IMG/VR virus record: IMGVR_UViG_3300030329_003107
Span: 1 to 43,702 of that record
Source of the DNA: a virus
Reading direction: 5' to 3' (one strand)
Length of the DNA stretch: 43,702 bases
A program made the position numbers and the translations under genes. The notes beneath the pieces are model-generated. The model had not been told where the DNA came from, did not search any database, and was given only the letters and a program-made list of their open reading frames with translations. Shown one piece after another: positions 1-8,347 of this stretch. Positions within the stretch are counted from its first letter, which is position 1. Each line of letters opens with the position of its first letter.

Positions 1-300
1 GATGGGGTAAGTAGGTTTGATGGTAAGGTAGGAATTGGTGGTGTGACAAATCCTGCGTCTTATCATGCTAATGCCGATGACCTTGTCGTTTATTCAACTG
101 GCAATACTGGAATTACTCTAGCTACCAATGACCAGAGTTCTGGCAGAGGAACTATTTATATGTCTGATGGAACGGCATCAGATGCGGAAAAACACGCAGG
201 GTATATTACCTACTTACATTCTGACAACTCAATGTACTTCGGGACGAACGGTAACGCTTCAGCGTCTTTTTATTTAGATGCCAATCAGAAGGGCATCTTT
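1..300 (+). repeat. Diverged copy of fibre segment found at 42866-43165
   Basis: Bases 1-300 align without gaps to 42866-43165 (constant offset 42865). The first 44 bases are identical and the rest differ at scattered positions; similarity is lost after about base 300. Both copies are in the same reading frame. They are either two alleles of one fibre module placed at opposite ends of the contig or a true tandem duplication. Confidence 0.9.
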
Positions 301-1647
301 GTTACAGACGTACAGATAGGTACTGGCACTGCTGCTGATAGAAAAATAGTCTTTGACGGTAACACCCAAGATGCTTACATAGGCATGGACGATTCTTCTG
401 ACTCACTCACTATACAGCTTGGGTCAACCGTAGGGCATTCTACTAATCCTTATATAGCCTTGCGGCCTGCGGATGGAGGTTCATCAACTGTAGGACACTA
501 TCTGGCTGAAGCACATGCTGGTACTTTTACAAGTGACGGCTCATCTACTGTCGTAATCGGAGCATCATTCGGACATGATTTAGTTGCTGCAAATGGAGAC
601 ACAAGTTACCACACGATAGTACAAATGGGTGGATGGGCTGGTGGTTCAGTAACTACACAAGGCAACTCTGAAACTATTCCAGTAATCTCCACTTTAATGC
701 TTACTGAACCTACTATCACAGTTGGTAGTGGTGATACCGTAACAACTGCGGCAACTCTGTGGATTAATAGCGTAGCGACTGAAGCCACCAACAACTATGC
801 CCTGTTTGTGGACGCTGGAACCTCTAGATTTGATGGAGTTTGTTTACATTATGACGGTGTTCAGCTTGGGTATTCAGGAACGAATACTGGTGAAGACCTA
901 TTAGCATACGGTGACACTTCTGGATATTACATGTGGTGGGATGCGTCTGCTAATTCACTTCTTATAGGTGATAGTGCTAATGGTCAAATGACTTCGGGAA
1001 TCACCATCAATCAAGGTGCTGCTGATGACGAAATACTGACATTTAAATCTTCTGATATTGCTCATGGAATGACCAGCAATACTGAAACTGATACGTTTGC
1101 TTATTTTGTGAAAGCCTCTGGTGATGAAGGTGGTCTTGGAATACAAGGAGTTACAGAAGTAACCACAGGTTTATCTTTAACTGGAAGGGGTGTGACTGAC
1201 AATACCACTAAAGGGGTTGGTGCTTCTCCCTATGTACGTATACAGGCTAGTAAAAAATCTGGAAGCAGTAGTGTAGCAGTAGGGTCTGACGCAAACATAC
1301 TGGGAATATTTAATCACGCAACTTGCAGGTTTATTTTTGATGCTGAAGGTTCAGCCCATGCTGACGTTGAGTGGACTACGTACGATACTTATGACGACCT
1401 TGCTGTAATAGAAGATATGGAAGGGGAGTTACTAAGTAGAGAGGAAGAAGGCCAAACGTCACGGCGAAAGATGCTAGAAAAAACAGGCATCATTGGTGAA
1501 GGGTCATGGCATATGGAAGACGGAAAACCAAGAGCCATGATTAACATGAACAAACTTTCAATGCTACATCATGGTGCATTGATTCAAGCAAACGACAGAA
1601 TAAAAGAATTAGAGACAAGGCTACTAGCCCTTGAAGGAGGGAAATAA
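1..1647 (+). CDS. Tail fibre protein, C-terminal part (enters from left edge)
   Basis: The frame is open from base 1; the first possible start inside the window is a GTG at 43, but the gene has no real beginning here. It continues in phase from the fibre gene that runs off the right edge. The product is rich in Gly, Ser, Thr and Asp with short beta-type repeats, as in phage fibres. The last 100 residues change character: they are charged and helical, holding DVEWTTYDTYDDLAVIED and then MNKLSMLHHGALIQ and a heptad-like IKELETRLLALE. I infer a C-terminal trimerisation or chaperone-like tail, but no S74 peptidase signature is clear. It likely acts in receptor recognition on the virion surface. 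Confidence 0.85.
   Translation, partial: DGVSRFDGKVGIGGVTNPASYHANADDLVVYSTGNTGITLATNDQSSGRGTIYMSDGTASDAEKHAGYITYLHSDNSMYFGTNGNASASFYLDANQKGIFVTDVQIGTGTAADRKIVFDGNTQDAYIGMDDSSDSLTIQLGSTVGHSTNPYIALRPADGGSSTVGHYLAEAHAGTFTSDGSSTVVIGASFGHDLVAANGDTSYHTIVQMGGWAGGSVTTQGNSETIPVISTLMLTEPTITVGSGDTVTTAATLWINSVATEATNNYALFVDAGTSRFDGVCLHYDGVQLGYSGTNTGEDLLAYGDTSGYYMWWDASANSLLIGDSANGQMTSGITINQGAADDEILTFKSSDIAHGMTSNTETDTFAYFVKASGDEGGLGIQGVTEVTTGLSLTGRGVTDNTTKGVGASPYVRIQASKKSGSSSVAVGSDANILGIFNHATCRFIFDAEGSAHADVEWTTYDTYDDLAVIEDMEGELLSREEEGQTSRRKMLEKTGIIGEGSWHMEDGKPRAMINMNKLSMLHHGALIQANDRIKELETRLLALEGGK
802..897 (+). repeat. Exact 96-bp repeat of the right end of the window (43607-43702)
   Basis: These 96 bases are identical to the last 96 bases of the window, and the codon phase is the same in both places. 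The contig therefore ends inside a sequence that is also found internally, which is how an assembler stops at a repeat or a strain bubble. Confidence 0.97.
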
Positions 1648-1895
1648 TGGCAACTGGTGACGTAACGATATCAGTAGCAGTTGAGGGTGGAGCGACCAAG
1701 TCAGTCGTTCTAGATTCAGCGACAAGAGTTCTTGCAAGAGCCTACGTTGAGGCTATGGACGAGAACATAGATGACGATGCCAAGTGGCAGGTGTATGAAG
1801 TAAACAAGATGGGCAACGGCGTACTTAACCGTGCTAACAAGCATGGTGTAGCAAGTCTGAGTTATACTCCCAAGACATTTACCGCGGCATCTTAA
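1647..1895 (+). CDS. Small hypothetical protein after the tail fibre
   Basis: An 82-residue product starting with ATG; the start overlaps the fibre stop codon (TAATG), with GAAGGAGG just upstream, so it is probably translationally coupled to the fibre gene. The sequence is soluble-looking, with an early beta-type stretch (DVTISVAVEGGATKSVVLD) and a central acidic helix. I recognise no domain. The position suggests a fibre-associated or fibre-assembly factor, but that is inference only. Confidence 0.75.
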   Translation: MATGDVTISVAVEGGATKSVVLDSATRVLARAYVEAMDENIDDDAKWQVYEVNKMGNGVLNRANKHGVASLSYTPKTFTAAS

Positions 1896-1925
1896 TATAA
1901 ATAGTATATATATAAGATGACAAAT

Positions 1926-1996
1926 GACATATATGTCGGTGTTTTAGGCAGATAGTTGACAGTTATTCGCCAAAAAGTTGGCGAGTTTAGGTAGCA
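1926..1996 (+). promoter_or_regulatory. 71-bp palindrome-rich element, copy A (inverted partner at 18860-18930)
   Basis: It lies in the gap between the small gene ending at 1895 and the gene at 2007. It contains GACATATATGTC (1926-1937, perfect 12-bp palindrome), TTTTAGGCA (942-950 of this kilobase), TCGCCAAAAAGTTGGCGA (1967-1984, 7-bp inverted repeat around AAAG) and TAGGTAGCA (1988-1996). By hand count its reverse complement matches 18860-18930 at 56 of 71 positions without gaps. A TTGACA at 1956-1961 has no matching -10. I infer a protein-binding regulatory site upstream of the 2007 gene. Confidence 0.7.
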
Positions 1997-2006
1997 AAGG
2001 TGTAAG

Positions 2007-2936
2007 ATGTTTGATTTTCTAAAAAGACTATTTACAATTCCCGGAGTTATTCTCCCGGCGATGAAGATGAAGTTGCCAACTCTCAACCTTAATTTCACTA
2101 CGCCAGTGATTATGGGGTGGTCAACTGACCTCCGTATGTATTGGCCTAAATTAAGCATCCCCGGTGGGCCATTGCGCGTTGCGATGACAGCCGCTATACT
2201 TGGGATAGGGATAGCAGGCGGTACATACTTCTTTGCTGCAAAGGGTGTGACCCAAGCACCCACGTATCCAGACGCGGCGGTGTATGATGTAGCGCAGGCG
2301 CAGCGATTGGAACAGAAGCAGATTAATGTAGGTGCGCGTCCAGAACAGGCGACACAAACCTTAAACCTAGTCATAGGTGGCGCGCGTATCAACGAGCTGA
2401 ACTTCGATACAATCAGTGTAGGTAAAGCTACTGGACTGGCAGAGGCGTTAAAGATATCAGGTACTTCAAGCAATACACTGCAATGTGATACTATAACACT
2501 AGACGGTATTGAAGCACCAAGCCTGTGGTTAGGCAATAGTAGTATCCACGAGTTGGAGATAACTGATAATGCTGCTGACGGACTGAGTATAGGCTCTACT
2601 CTGGCGGTAGTAAGCGACATAACTATGGGCAGTACTCGTGGGACAATTAATGTACCAAGCGCAAAGAGTAGCACTTATGACCGTATCATAATTGATACTT
2701 CTGGAGCGGACAGTATATGTAATTCACTGACCCTAAAGGACATTAAAGCATATGGTACATACTCAGGGTACGCGATACACCTAGAGCATATTGATGCAGG
2801 GAAACTAATAATAAAGAACAGTATTATTGGGTCGGGTACAGGTATAGATACGCCAGACTTTACAGTGGCTACCTCTACTAATGTAACCAGCTCAACATTA
2901 ACGAACAACATTGAACGAGCCATCACAATCAAGTAA
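2007..2936 (+). CDS. Membrane-anchored beta-repeat protein, unknown function
   Basis: A 309-residue product starting with ATG, preceded by AAAGGTG. Residues 1-50 are hydrophobic/basic, and a transmembrane helix spans about 57-80 (RVAMTAAILGIGIAGGTYFF). After it the protein is polar, with regularly spaced short beta strands (for example ISVGKATGLAEALKISGTSS, DTITLDGIEAPSLWLGNSS), which suggests a right-handed beta-helix or solenoid. It sits directly downstream of regulatory element A, with the holin-like gene overlapping its end. It could be a membrane-tethered exported protein or a minor tail component. I do not recognise the family. Confidence 0.75.
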   Translation: MFDFLKRLFTIPGVILPAMKMKLPTLNLNFTTPVIMGWSTDLRMYWPKLSIPGGPLRVAMTAAILGIGIAGGTYFFAAKGVTQAPTYPDAAVYDVAQAQRLEQKQINVGARPEQATQTLNLVIGGARINELNFDTISVGKATGLAEALKISGTSSNTLQCDTITLDGIEAPSLWLGNSSIHELEITDNAADGLSIGSTLAVVSDITMGSTRGTINVPSAKSSTYDRIIIDTSGADSICNSLTLKDIKAYGTYSGYAIHLEHIDAGKLIIKNSIIGSGTGIDTPDFTVATSTNVTSSTLTNNIERAITIK

Positions 2937-3156
2937 GACACAGATAACAGGAGCGCAGCTATTAATAGCTATAATCTTCTTTCCTGTAGTAGTTGTATGG
3001 TTAACACTCGCGGCTAGGATTATATGGAGCGCAACTAGCAATGCGGAGACTCTTGATAACATTGAGGGTTTGCTAACAGCTCTGGCGGTACTGACGATTC
3101 CAGTCAGCGCAGGGTTGTCAAAAGTGTTTGAAGCGTTCAGCCAAAATAACGACTAG
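2911..3156 (+). CDS. Small holin-like membrane protein
   Basis: About 81 residues with two transmembrane segments, around 16-40 (LLIAIIFFPVVVVWLTLAAR) and 49-72 (GLLTALAVLTIPVSAGLSKV), and a short polar N-terminus and C-terminus. This topology and size match small holins, and it opens a run of tiny membrane-protein genes. The start is doubtful: the frame opens with TTG at 2911, 26 bases inside the upstream gene, with no strong ribosome-binding site. No endolysin is identified next to it, so the lysis role is inferred from topology alone. Confidence 0.6.
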   Translation: MNEPSQSSKTQITGAQLLIAIIFFPVVVVWLTLAARIIWSATSNAETLDNIEGLLTALAVLTIPVSAGLSKVFEAFSQNND

Positions 3157-3182
3157 ACTTTTGAAGCGAGGTGTGATATAAT
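3154..3182 (+). promoter_or_regulatory. Putative promoter placing an ATG at the start point
   Basis: TATAAT at 3177-3182, with a weak -35 (TAGACT, 3154-3159) at 17 bp. The ATG of the next gene begins at 3189, seven bases past the -10, so transcription would begin at or next to the A of the start codon. AGGG between them is too close to serve as a normal ribosome-binding site. Confidence 0.5.
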
Positions 3183-3188
3183 AGGGAT

Positions 3189-3416
3189 ATGCCAAGTATA
3201 ACTGGAATAGCAGATAAGATTACAGAAGTTTTAAAACATGTCCCAGATGACTTGGATACGCAAGCTCGCTTCAGTGAACTACGTATTAATATGGTAAGAT
3301 TTAAAAGTGATATAGAGACAAGAGAGCAGGCCGAGAGGAGGATAGTAACTGATGTCTTGGACGCCATTAATCATAGCAGTTGTGCTGTGTGTACTACTCT
3401 CCGCTTGGCTTTGTAA
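3189..3416 (+). CDS. Small helical hypothetical protein
   Basis: A 75-residue product with ATG seven bases after a TATAAT box. Residues 5-60 are amphipathic and helical (ITGIADKITEVLKHV, then FKSDIETREQAERRIV). The last 15 residues are overlapped by another frame that encodes a membrane peptide, and the tail SSCAVCTTLRLAL looks less constrained. No family recognised. Confidence 0.6.
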   Translation: MPSITGIADKITEVLKHVPDDLDTQARFSELRINMVRFKSDIETREQAERRIVTDVLDAINHSSCAVCTTLRLAL

Positions 3417-3432
3417 AGAGGAGAGACCATGA
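3352..3432 (+). CDS. 26-residue single-pass membrane peptide
   Basis: The frame reads MSWTPLIIAVVLCVLLSAWL then CKEERP: an N-terminal transmembrane helix with a short charged tail. GAGGAG lies about 10 bases upstream of the ATG. It overlaps the end of the 75-residue gene in another frame, and its TGA overlaps the ATG at 3429 (ATGA). A Cys follows the helix, but the residues before it do not make a good lipobox. It may be a spanin-like or other lysis-associated peptide. Confidence 0.5.
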   Translation: MSWTPLIIAVVLCVLLSAWLCKEERP

Positions 3433-3806
3433 TTACAATTTGTAACGGCCCACTAACAGGACGCGGAGACCAAGCCTTGGTTATACAGACCCCAGAGGGT
3501 GATAGCAAGGGCATGGATGTAGCAGGCATTCTAGAGACTGCTTGTTACTACCGCGCCAATATGGATGCGCAGGCAGATACGGCTGACCTCGCTACGATGC
3601 GGAAATTAAATAAAATTCTGGATGCGGTAGAGAAGCCTGACTGTTGCGTGGAAATAGAGGACGACCAGTACGAACTGATTCGCCCTACAGTAGAAGAGAT
3701 AGTTACACGCAGTTGGACTATACACGCTCCTGCGGTCATTGACCAATTGGAGAAATATGAAAACGGCTGTGCCGATAACTGCGATAGTTGCGATAGCGGC
3801 GATTGA
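3429..3806 (+). CDS. Hypothetical acidic protein
   Basis: A 125-residue product; ATG preceded by GAGGAGAGACC. The sequence is acidic, with Cys residues clustered at the C-terminus (CADNCDSCDSGD) and a CC pair near the middle, which could bind metal. No fold recognised. It overlaps the next small membrane gene by about 50 bases. Confidence 0.7.
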   Translation: MITICNGPLTGRGDQALVIQTPEGDSKGMDVAGILETACYYRANMDAQADTADLATMRKLNKILDAVEKPDCCVEIEDDQYELIRPTVEEIVTRSWTIHAPAVIDQLEKYENGCADNCDSCDSGD

Positions 3807-3924
3807 GCTTTATGCTCTTTCGTTAGGAATAAATGGACACCTCATGATGATGACTATGGGCTTGATAGCCCTCATCGCAGGGGTGAAGATAAGGGACTGG
3901 TGGGATAACCGTGGCCCGAACTAG
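3757..3924 (+). CDS. Small two-helix membrane protein
   Basis: About 55 residues from the ATG at 3757 (MKTAVPITAIVAIAAIELY); six codons upstream there is another ATG at 3739. Two transmembrane helices, about 3-20 and 27-46, are separated by a short loop, with a basic/aromatic tail (KIRDWWDNRGPN). The size and topology again fit a holin or antiholin. GGAG lies just before the ATG. It overlaps the next gene's start by 14 bases. Confidence 0.6.
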   Translation: MKTAVPITAIVAIAAIELYALSLGINGHLMMMTMGLIALIAGVKIRDWWDNRGPN

Positions 3925-5218
3925 AACACAACTTAGACAAATGACTGTAGACCAGTTGGAAGTACCCCAGATTGCTGGGACTGCTGAAAGTAGTGGTGGT
4001 AGCACAAGCACACTGAAGGATACAGACCTCCAACGATTTGGTGATAATGACCTTATCGGTGGATGGTTGTATCTAACTAGTGGTTCTACTACCCCGGCGG
4101 TAAGCCTGAGAATAACGGACAATGTACAGAGTACAGGAGTTGCTACGTTCAGACCTACCCAATCAGCTACAACCAACAACCTCACCTATGAGGTACTGCC
4201 CTACGAGGCAGACGCAATACACACAGCTATTAATGAAGCAATGGACGAGCTGTACGATAGTGGTACGCTGGTTAGGAACATATGGCTAGACCATTGGGTA
4301 ACTGGCTCACCTATCTACAACTCGACATTCGAGTATTGGGACGGCACAGCAACCGTGGATGGCTGGACTGTGGGGACGACTTCGGCTTCACGACTCAGCT
4401 ATTCATCAGACCATATAGTCCCTAGCCAGAATGCGGTGCGGCTTGCCGCGGCAGGGACACTAACCTTAGACGATAAGTATGCCCAGTTCTTACAGGACTT
4501 GTCTGGTGATACAGTAACATTGAGAGCATGGGTACGTTCGAGTACAGCAAGCAACTCGCGTGCGCAACTGATTGTAGATGGTAGCGTAGTGGCGAGTACT
4601 TCTTATCACTCAGGTGATGGGCAGTGGGAAATGGTGAGTGCCGATGGATATGGTATCGCGAGTACGGCTACTAAGATTACTGTACGGTTACAGAATAGTG
4701 AGGCACAGACAGGAGACTTCGGAGCAGTGTGGCTTGAGGGAGGCACGAGGATACGAGAGTATCCGTTCCCTATTGGTCTGGCTCCTAACGGCCCTGACTC
4801 TATCTTTAGTTATCATGTGGATATGGACGAAGGCAACAACGTAAGTACTGTTAATGCTAGGAAGTTAGATGGTGTAAGATTTGGGTTTAATAAATACCGC
4901 TATTCTACGGACGAGCTTGGTGTAATAGAATTGCAGTCTCGCCCACAGGCGCAACAAGTATTGCGTATGCCTACATCCGTACCCCTTACACTACCATCCG
5001 CGAACACTGATTCGGTAGAGGTTAACAGAGTAGATAGTTTATTAATATGCAAGATGGCAGCAGCCAAGTTACTAATCAAGGACATGATGCATGGCCCGGC
5101 CTCATACAGGCAGCGTGCTTCTGAACGCTCAAATATCCTAATGCAAGAAGTTAGACAGCTTGCAGAGGGTAGAGGTTCTACTTCTGGTAACACTGCTCCT
5201 CTTGCCCCTACGTGGTAA
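3911..5218 (+). CDS. Virion protein with carbohydrate-binding-like domain (putative head-tail connector)
   Basis: A 435-residue product starting at GTG 3911 (MARTRTQLRQMTVDQL). The N-terminal 120 residues resemble phage head-completion/adaptor-type proteins: a short Arg-rich start, a beta region (GGWLYLTSGSTTPAVSLRI), then the helix ADAIHTAINEAMDELYDSG. Residues about 135-285 form a beta-sandwich-like segment (FEYWDGTATVDGWTVG, later VTLRAWVRSSTASNSRAQL) typical of carbohydrate-binding modules on virions. The C-terminus is helical (LLICKMAAAKLLIKDMM). It directly precedes the large tail gene. The connector role is inferred from position. Confidence 0.65.
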   Translation: MARTRTQLRQMTVDQLEVPQIAGTAESSGGSTSTLKDTDLQRFGDNDLIGGWLYLTSGSTTPAVSLRITDNVQSTGVATFRPTQSATTNNLTYEVLPYEADAIHTAINEAMDELYDSGTLVRNIWLDHWVTGSPIYNSTFEYWDGTATVDGWTVGTTSASRLSYSSDHIVPSQNAVRLAAAGTLTLDDKYAQFLQDLSGDTVTLRAWVRSSTASNSRAQLIVDGSVVASTSYHSGDGQWEMVSADGYGIASTATKITVRLQNSEAQTGDFGAVWLEGGTRIREYPFPIGLAPNGPDSIFSYHVDMDEGNNVSTVNARKLDGVRFGFNKYRYSTDELGVIELQSRPQAQQVLRMPTSVPLTLPSANTDSVEVNRVDSLLICKMAAAKLLIKDMMHGPASYRQRASERSNILMQEVRQLAEGRGSTSGNTAPLAPTW

Positions 5219-7720
5219 ATGCGTAACATAATATTACAGGACAAAGTTAGTTCTCCTAGCACAGAACTACAACTCGTTGTTGACGAGGAAGAAGGTGGCA
5301 TAGAAAGGTGGCGCGAGTTCCGCGCTCCCAAGCTGCCACCCAGACGTACTCAAGGCGCACTGACCGTATCAGAACAAGACCCATTAATTGACTTCACATG
5401 GGCGCAAGATGATTGGTCAGATGGTGCGCTACGCCCATACTATCGAGAAGGCGATAGAAAGTACGCGCTCGCTAAAGGTGTAGATGCACGTTGGGAAGGC
5501 GTGCTGTCATTGGGCATGGAGCAGAGCGCGCCAATGGACTACCTTATCAGGGGTATGCGTGCTGAGCAGTCGGCTGATGTTTCTGTATGGACTACTGATG
5601 GTTCGGATACCAACCCCACACTCACAAGACAGACATCGGAAGTAGAAAGTGGTAGTTACTCTTATCAATTTACAGTAACTACGGCTAGTGGTCAGGACAG
5701 TTACATACTGCAGAACCTAACCAATCCTGAACTCTACCGAGGCAGGCAACTAATTGTAGGATGTTGGATAAAGACTGCAACTTTAGGCAGCAGCTTCGCT
5801 CCTAACATATACATTAAGGACAGTGCTGGCACAACATCAGGTACAGCTATCACAGCATCTGACCAGAACTGGACATTTGTATCAGCTACCAGAACTATTG
5901 ATGCTAGTGCATCGTTTGTTAGGATTATGATTGGTGATGATGATACTGCTACTGGTGCTACTACTTGCACATTTTACTTTGACAGTATATCGGTACAGGT
6001 GGATGGCTCCAACGATGACGTATGTGTTGGTATGGCTACTGACGGTGGTAAAATATACCATGCGCAGGGGCCAGTAGTAGCTGAATGGAATGAGCAGAAC
6101 GATGTTTGGGATGCTGTATACATACATGCGAGTGCGAAAGCTACTGATATAATACACTTTGGTAACCAGATATGGGTAGCCTTTGGGTATGGTGACAACT
6201 ACATATACGGCAGTGGTACTTCATGGACTGTTAGTTCTCTTACTGACGAACTGGCACATGCCAAGTACTTTGCAACTGCTCGTAACAATGCAGGCGAGAT
6301 GGCGTTATGGAAAACAGAGACTGCTAATACTATAAAGTCATCCACTAACCCTGCTGGTAGCTGGAGCAGTGCATATACTATTGGCTCGGCAGATAGAACT
6401 ATTACCGCACTCCATACATGCTTCGACACAATACTTGTTGGTAAAGAAGATGGACTGTGGCAGTACAGTAGAACTTATGCAGGTACTGCGAGTGCTGAGA
6501 ATGTGTTCATGCCCATGTTTACAGAATGGGATAAGGGTGTAAACACTGATAACTTTTCAGTCGGGCAGGAGTGGCATGGCTTCTTCTATACAACAGCAGC
6601 ATCGCAGTCATTAATACGTTGGTCGCCGGGCCAGCTACAGGACATAACATCTCTTATCCTACAGCCTAGGATACCGGGATATGGTGGCGAGGTTAGAGCT
6701 ATGGTAGCTGCGCCTCACGAGCTATGGATTGCTGCGGACATACCTGAGACTGCGGAAGCAGGGGTGTTCTCAGACTTCCCATTGCAAATGACAGCGACCA
6801 GCAAGATGACAAAGTTAATATCTCTACGCATGGACTCTCAAGGACAGTTCAATATACACACACTGGATGAGGTAAACTTCGGTGAGATAGATGCCATGCA
6901 TGTATATACAGATACAACTACAGGACATCGCTATATAGTTATGGGTGGTCGTTTGAATAGGGCAGGTACTGACGCAGACCATGCACAGTTATTTAGATGG
7001 CAGTTACCTGTACGTTCTGCCGCGCCATTCATTGATGCGGAGACACCACTAACTACATCAGGAGAATTTGATACATCAGTATGGCACGGCGGTGTACCGG
7101 GTACTAGCAAAGCATTCTTAAAGGCAGTGTTCTGGGTAGACAAACTTGATGCTCAATCTACTGGCAACAACAGAAAGATAACTGTGAAGTATGGGTTAGA
7201 TGGTGAAGATAGTGAGACCTACACACTTGGTACTATCTACATGGACAACTCTAGCGACAGGGTAAAGACGCTTTATTTTAATGACGCTACTGTTACTACT
7301 GGGGGAGCTACTATAAATCCCTTAACGCAAGCCGTAGGGCGGTCTATTCAGATGAGATTCTCTTTCGCTACTGACGATGGGGCAGACACTGACCCACCTA
7401 GAATGTTTGCGTTTGAGATACACAGCACACTTAGACCTAAGAAGCTGAGAACGTGGGAAGTATATGTCAGGATTGGCGAGGACATGATGCAAGAAACTGG
7501 GTACTACCAGCCTGTATCAAAGACCAAGCAACTCACTGACTTGGACACGCTTGAAGACCAAGTGTTCCCTATATACATGAAGCATACCTATGATGGGCAT
7601 GCAGGGTTTGATGAGGAAGCATCACTTAACTGCACGATTGTTGATAGAGAACGAGTCTCTATTGGTGACGAGTATGAGATACACAAAATAGTACTACAGG
7701 AGGTAGATACAAGTGCCTAA
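5219..7720 (+). CDS. Large tail protein (putative nozzle / tail-tube-like component)
   Basis: An 833-residue product. The ATG directly follows the previous stop. Residues 1-110 form an adaptor-like start (RREF-type segment GGIERWREFRAPKLPPR). About 115-260 is a beta-sandwich with the same style as the domain in the preceding gene (SYSYQFTVTTASGQDSYILQ, RQLIVGCWIKTATLG). About 265-480 has repeating beta blades with aromatic turns (GGKIYHAQGPVVAEWNEQ, HFGNQIWVAFGYG), a propeller-like pattern seen in podoviral nozzle proteins. The C-terminus is mostly beta. The match is by architecture and gene order, not by a specific motif. Confidence 0.65.
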   Translation: MRNIILQDKVSSPSTELQLVVDEEEGGIERWREFRAPKLPPRRTQGALTVSEQDPLIDFTWAQDDWSDGALRPYYREGDRKYALAKGVDARWEGVLSLGMEQSAPMDYLIRGMRAEQSADVSVWTTDGSDTNPTLTRQTSEVESGSYSYQFTVTTASGQDSYILQNLTNPELYRGRQLIVGCWIKTATLGSSFAPNIYIKDSAGTTSGTAITASDQNWTFVSATRTIDASASFVRIMIGDDDTATGATTCTFYFDSISVQVDGSNDDVCVGMATDGGKIYHAQGPVVAEWNEQNDVWDAVYIHASAKATDIIHFGNQIWVAFGYGDNYIYGSGTSWTVSSLTDELAHAKYFATARNNAGEMALWKTETANTIKSSTNPAGSWSSAYTIGSADRTITALHTCFDTILVGKEDGLWQYSRTYAGTASAENVFMPMFTEWDKGVNTDNFSVGQEWHGFFYTTAASQSLIRWSPGQLQDITSLILQPRIPGYGGEVRAMVAAPHELWIAADIPETAEAGVFSDFPLQMTATSKMTKLISLRMDSQGQFNIHTLDEVNFGEIDAMHVYTDTTTGHRYIVMGGRLNRAGTDADHAQLFRWQLPVRSAAPFIDAETPLTTSGEFDTSVWHGGVPGTSKAFLKAVFWVDKLDAQSTGNNRKITVKYGLDGEDSETYTLGTIYMDNSSDRVKTLYFNDATVTTGGATINPLTQAVGRSIQMRFSFATDDGADTDPPRMFAFEIHSTLRPKKLRTWEVYVRIGEDMMQETGYYQPVSKTKQLTDLDTLEDQVFPIYMKHTYDGHAGFDEEASLNCTIVDRERVSIGDEYEIHKIVLQEVDTSA

Positions 7721-7769
7721 AGGAAAAGGAACATACGGAAGTAAGCGCGGAAGACCGCCTAAGAAGTAA
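7713..7769 (+). CDS. 18-residue basic micro-protein
   Basis: A GTG-started frame encoding MPKGKGTYGSKRGRPPKK. AGGAGG at 7698-7703 is 9 bases upstream, and the start overlaps the stop of the large tail gene. The GRPPKK end is AT-hook-like, and half of the residues are basic or Gly/Pro. I recall very similar tiny proteins next to structural genes in other marine phages, but cannot confirm it. Its end overlaps the convergent minus-strand reading frame by 11 bases. Confidence 0.65.
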   Translation: MPKGKGTYGSKRGRPPKK

Positions 7770-8031
7770 ATTTCTTCCTATACAAATTGTGACAGAAGGC
7801 ATCTGAGCCGGGGTTCAAACCACCTATACCGAAACCACTGCATAAATAATTGCTGTTCAGTTTCATGTAGGTAGCCGACCCACAGATACAACAGTATCCT
7901 TTCTCAGGTGCGCTCCTGTAGTCCTTGAGCCAATGCAACTATGCTTGCCGTTTAGGGCATCCAGACCTCATATGTGTAGCGTCTGGCCCTCTGGTTGTGG
8001 GCTTATGGACATACACCTTACCGAATCGCAT
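7759..8031 (-). pseudogene. Small zinc-ribbon gene split by an in-frame amber codon
   Basis: The minus frame opens at ATG 8031 (GGAGGT six bases upstream) and encodes 30 residues ending SGCPKRQA, then TAG at 7941-7939, and continues in the same phase to a second TAG at 7761-7759. The downstream 59 codons begin with TTG and contain EKGYCCICGSATYMK with later single Cys residues (NYLCSG, DAFCHN), a zinc-ribbon pattern. It is either a gene broken by a nonsense change, two coupled micro-genes (the second using TTG), or an amber read-through. Amber ends other genes here, so general recoding is unlikely. It is the last frame of the leftward operon. Confidence 0.5.
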
Positions 8032-8065
8032 CAGTGTACCTCCACTCGCGCCACATAAATGGCAT

Positions 8066-8347
8066 CTAATCGGGGAATACGATTTCATTTAAATCATCTA
8101 ACACTGCAGTGACTGCAGCAACGACATCAGGGTATGTGTCAATACCTACAGTCGTAGTAAGTATATCTCCATTGTCATAAAATGTTGACTTGATGTCATC
8201 CCTCTCATTATTTACCACATCAATTACTAACCGGGCTACGCCGGGGTGAGCATGGAACAATCCACATGGCGTTCCCTTCACCCCCAGACGTACCCTTTCA
8301 AGTGCTACCCCACAGTTGGGGCAGTGATTATCCTTTAATATCTTCAC
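8066..8347 (-). CDS. Small zinc-ribbon hypothetical protein
   Basis: A 93-residue product. The N-terminus carries CPNCG (residues 9-13), one half of a zinc ribbon; the second half could include the Cys at about 28 (TPCGLFHAHP) with nearby His. The remainder is mixed alpha/beta and acidic. It overlaps the upstream gene by 20 bases, as is usual in this operon. A strong promoter-like sequence lies about 90 bases upstream, inside the preceding gene. Confidence 0.7.
   Translation of the reverse strand: MKILKDNHCPNCGVALERVRLGVKGTPCGLFHAHPGVARLVIDVVNNERDDIKSTFYDNGDILTTTVGIDTYPDVVAAVTAVLDDLNEIVFPD

Noticed and set aside
1956-1985. TTGACA at element A as a promoter -35
   Set aside because: No -10-like sequence at 16-19 bp, and the TTGACA is not conserved in copy B.
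1892-2674. Minus-strand 260-residue open frame
   Set aside because: It is antisense to the well-supported 2007 gene, has no ribosome-binding site, and all neighbours read the other way.
7801-7830. tRNA T-arm-like GGGGTTCAAACC
   Set aside because: The flanking bases cannot form the T stem, and no acceptor or anticodon arm is found. It is inside the minus-strand zinc-ribbon frame.
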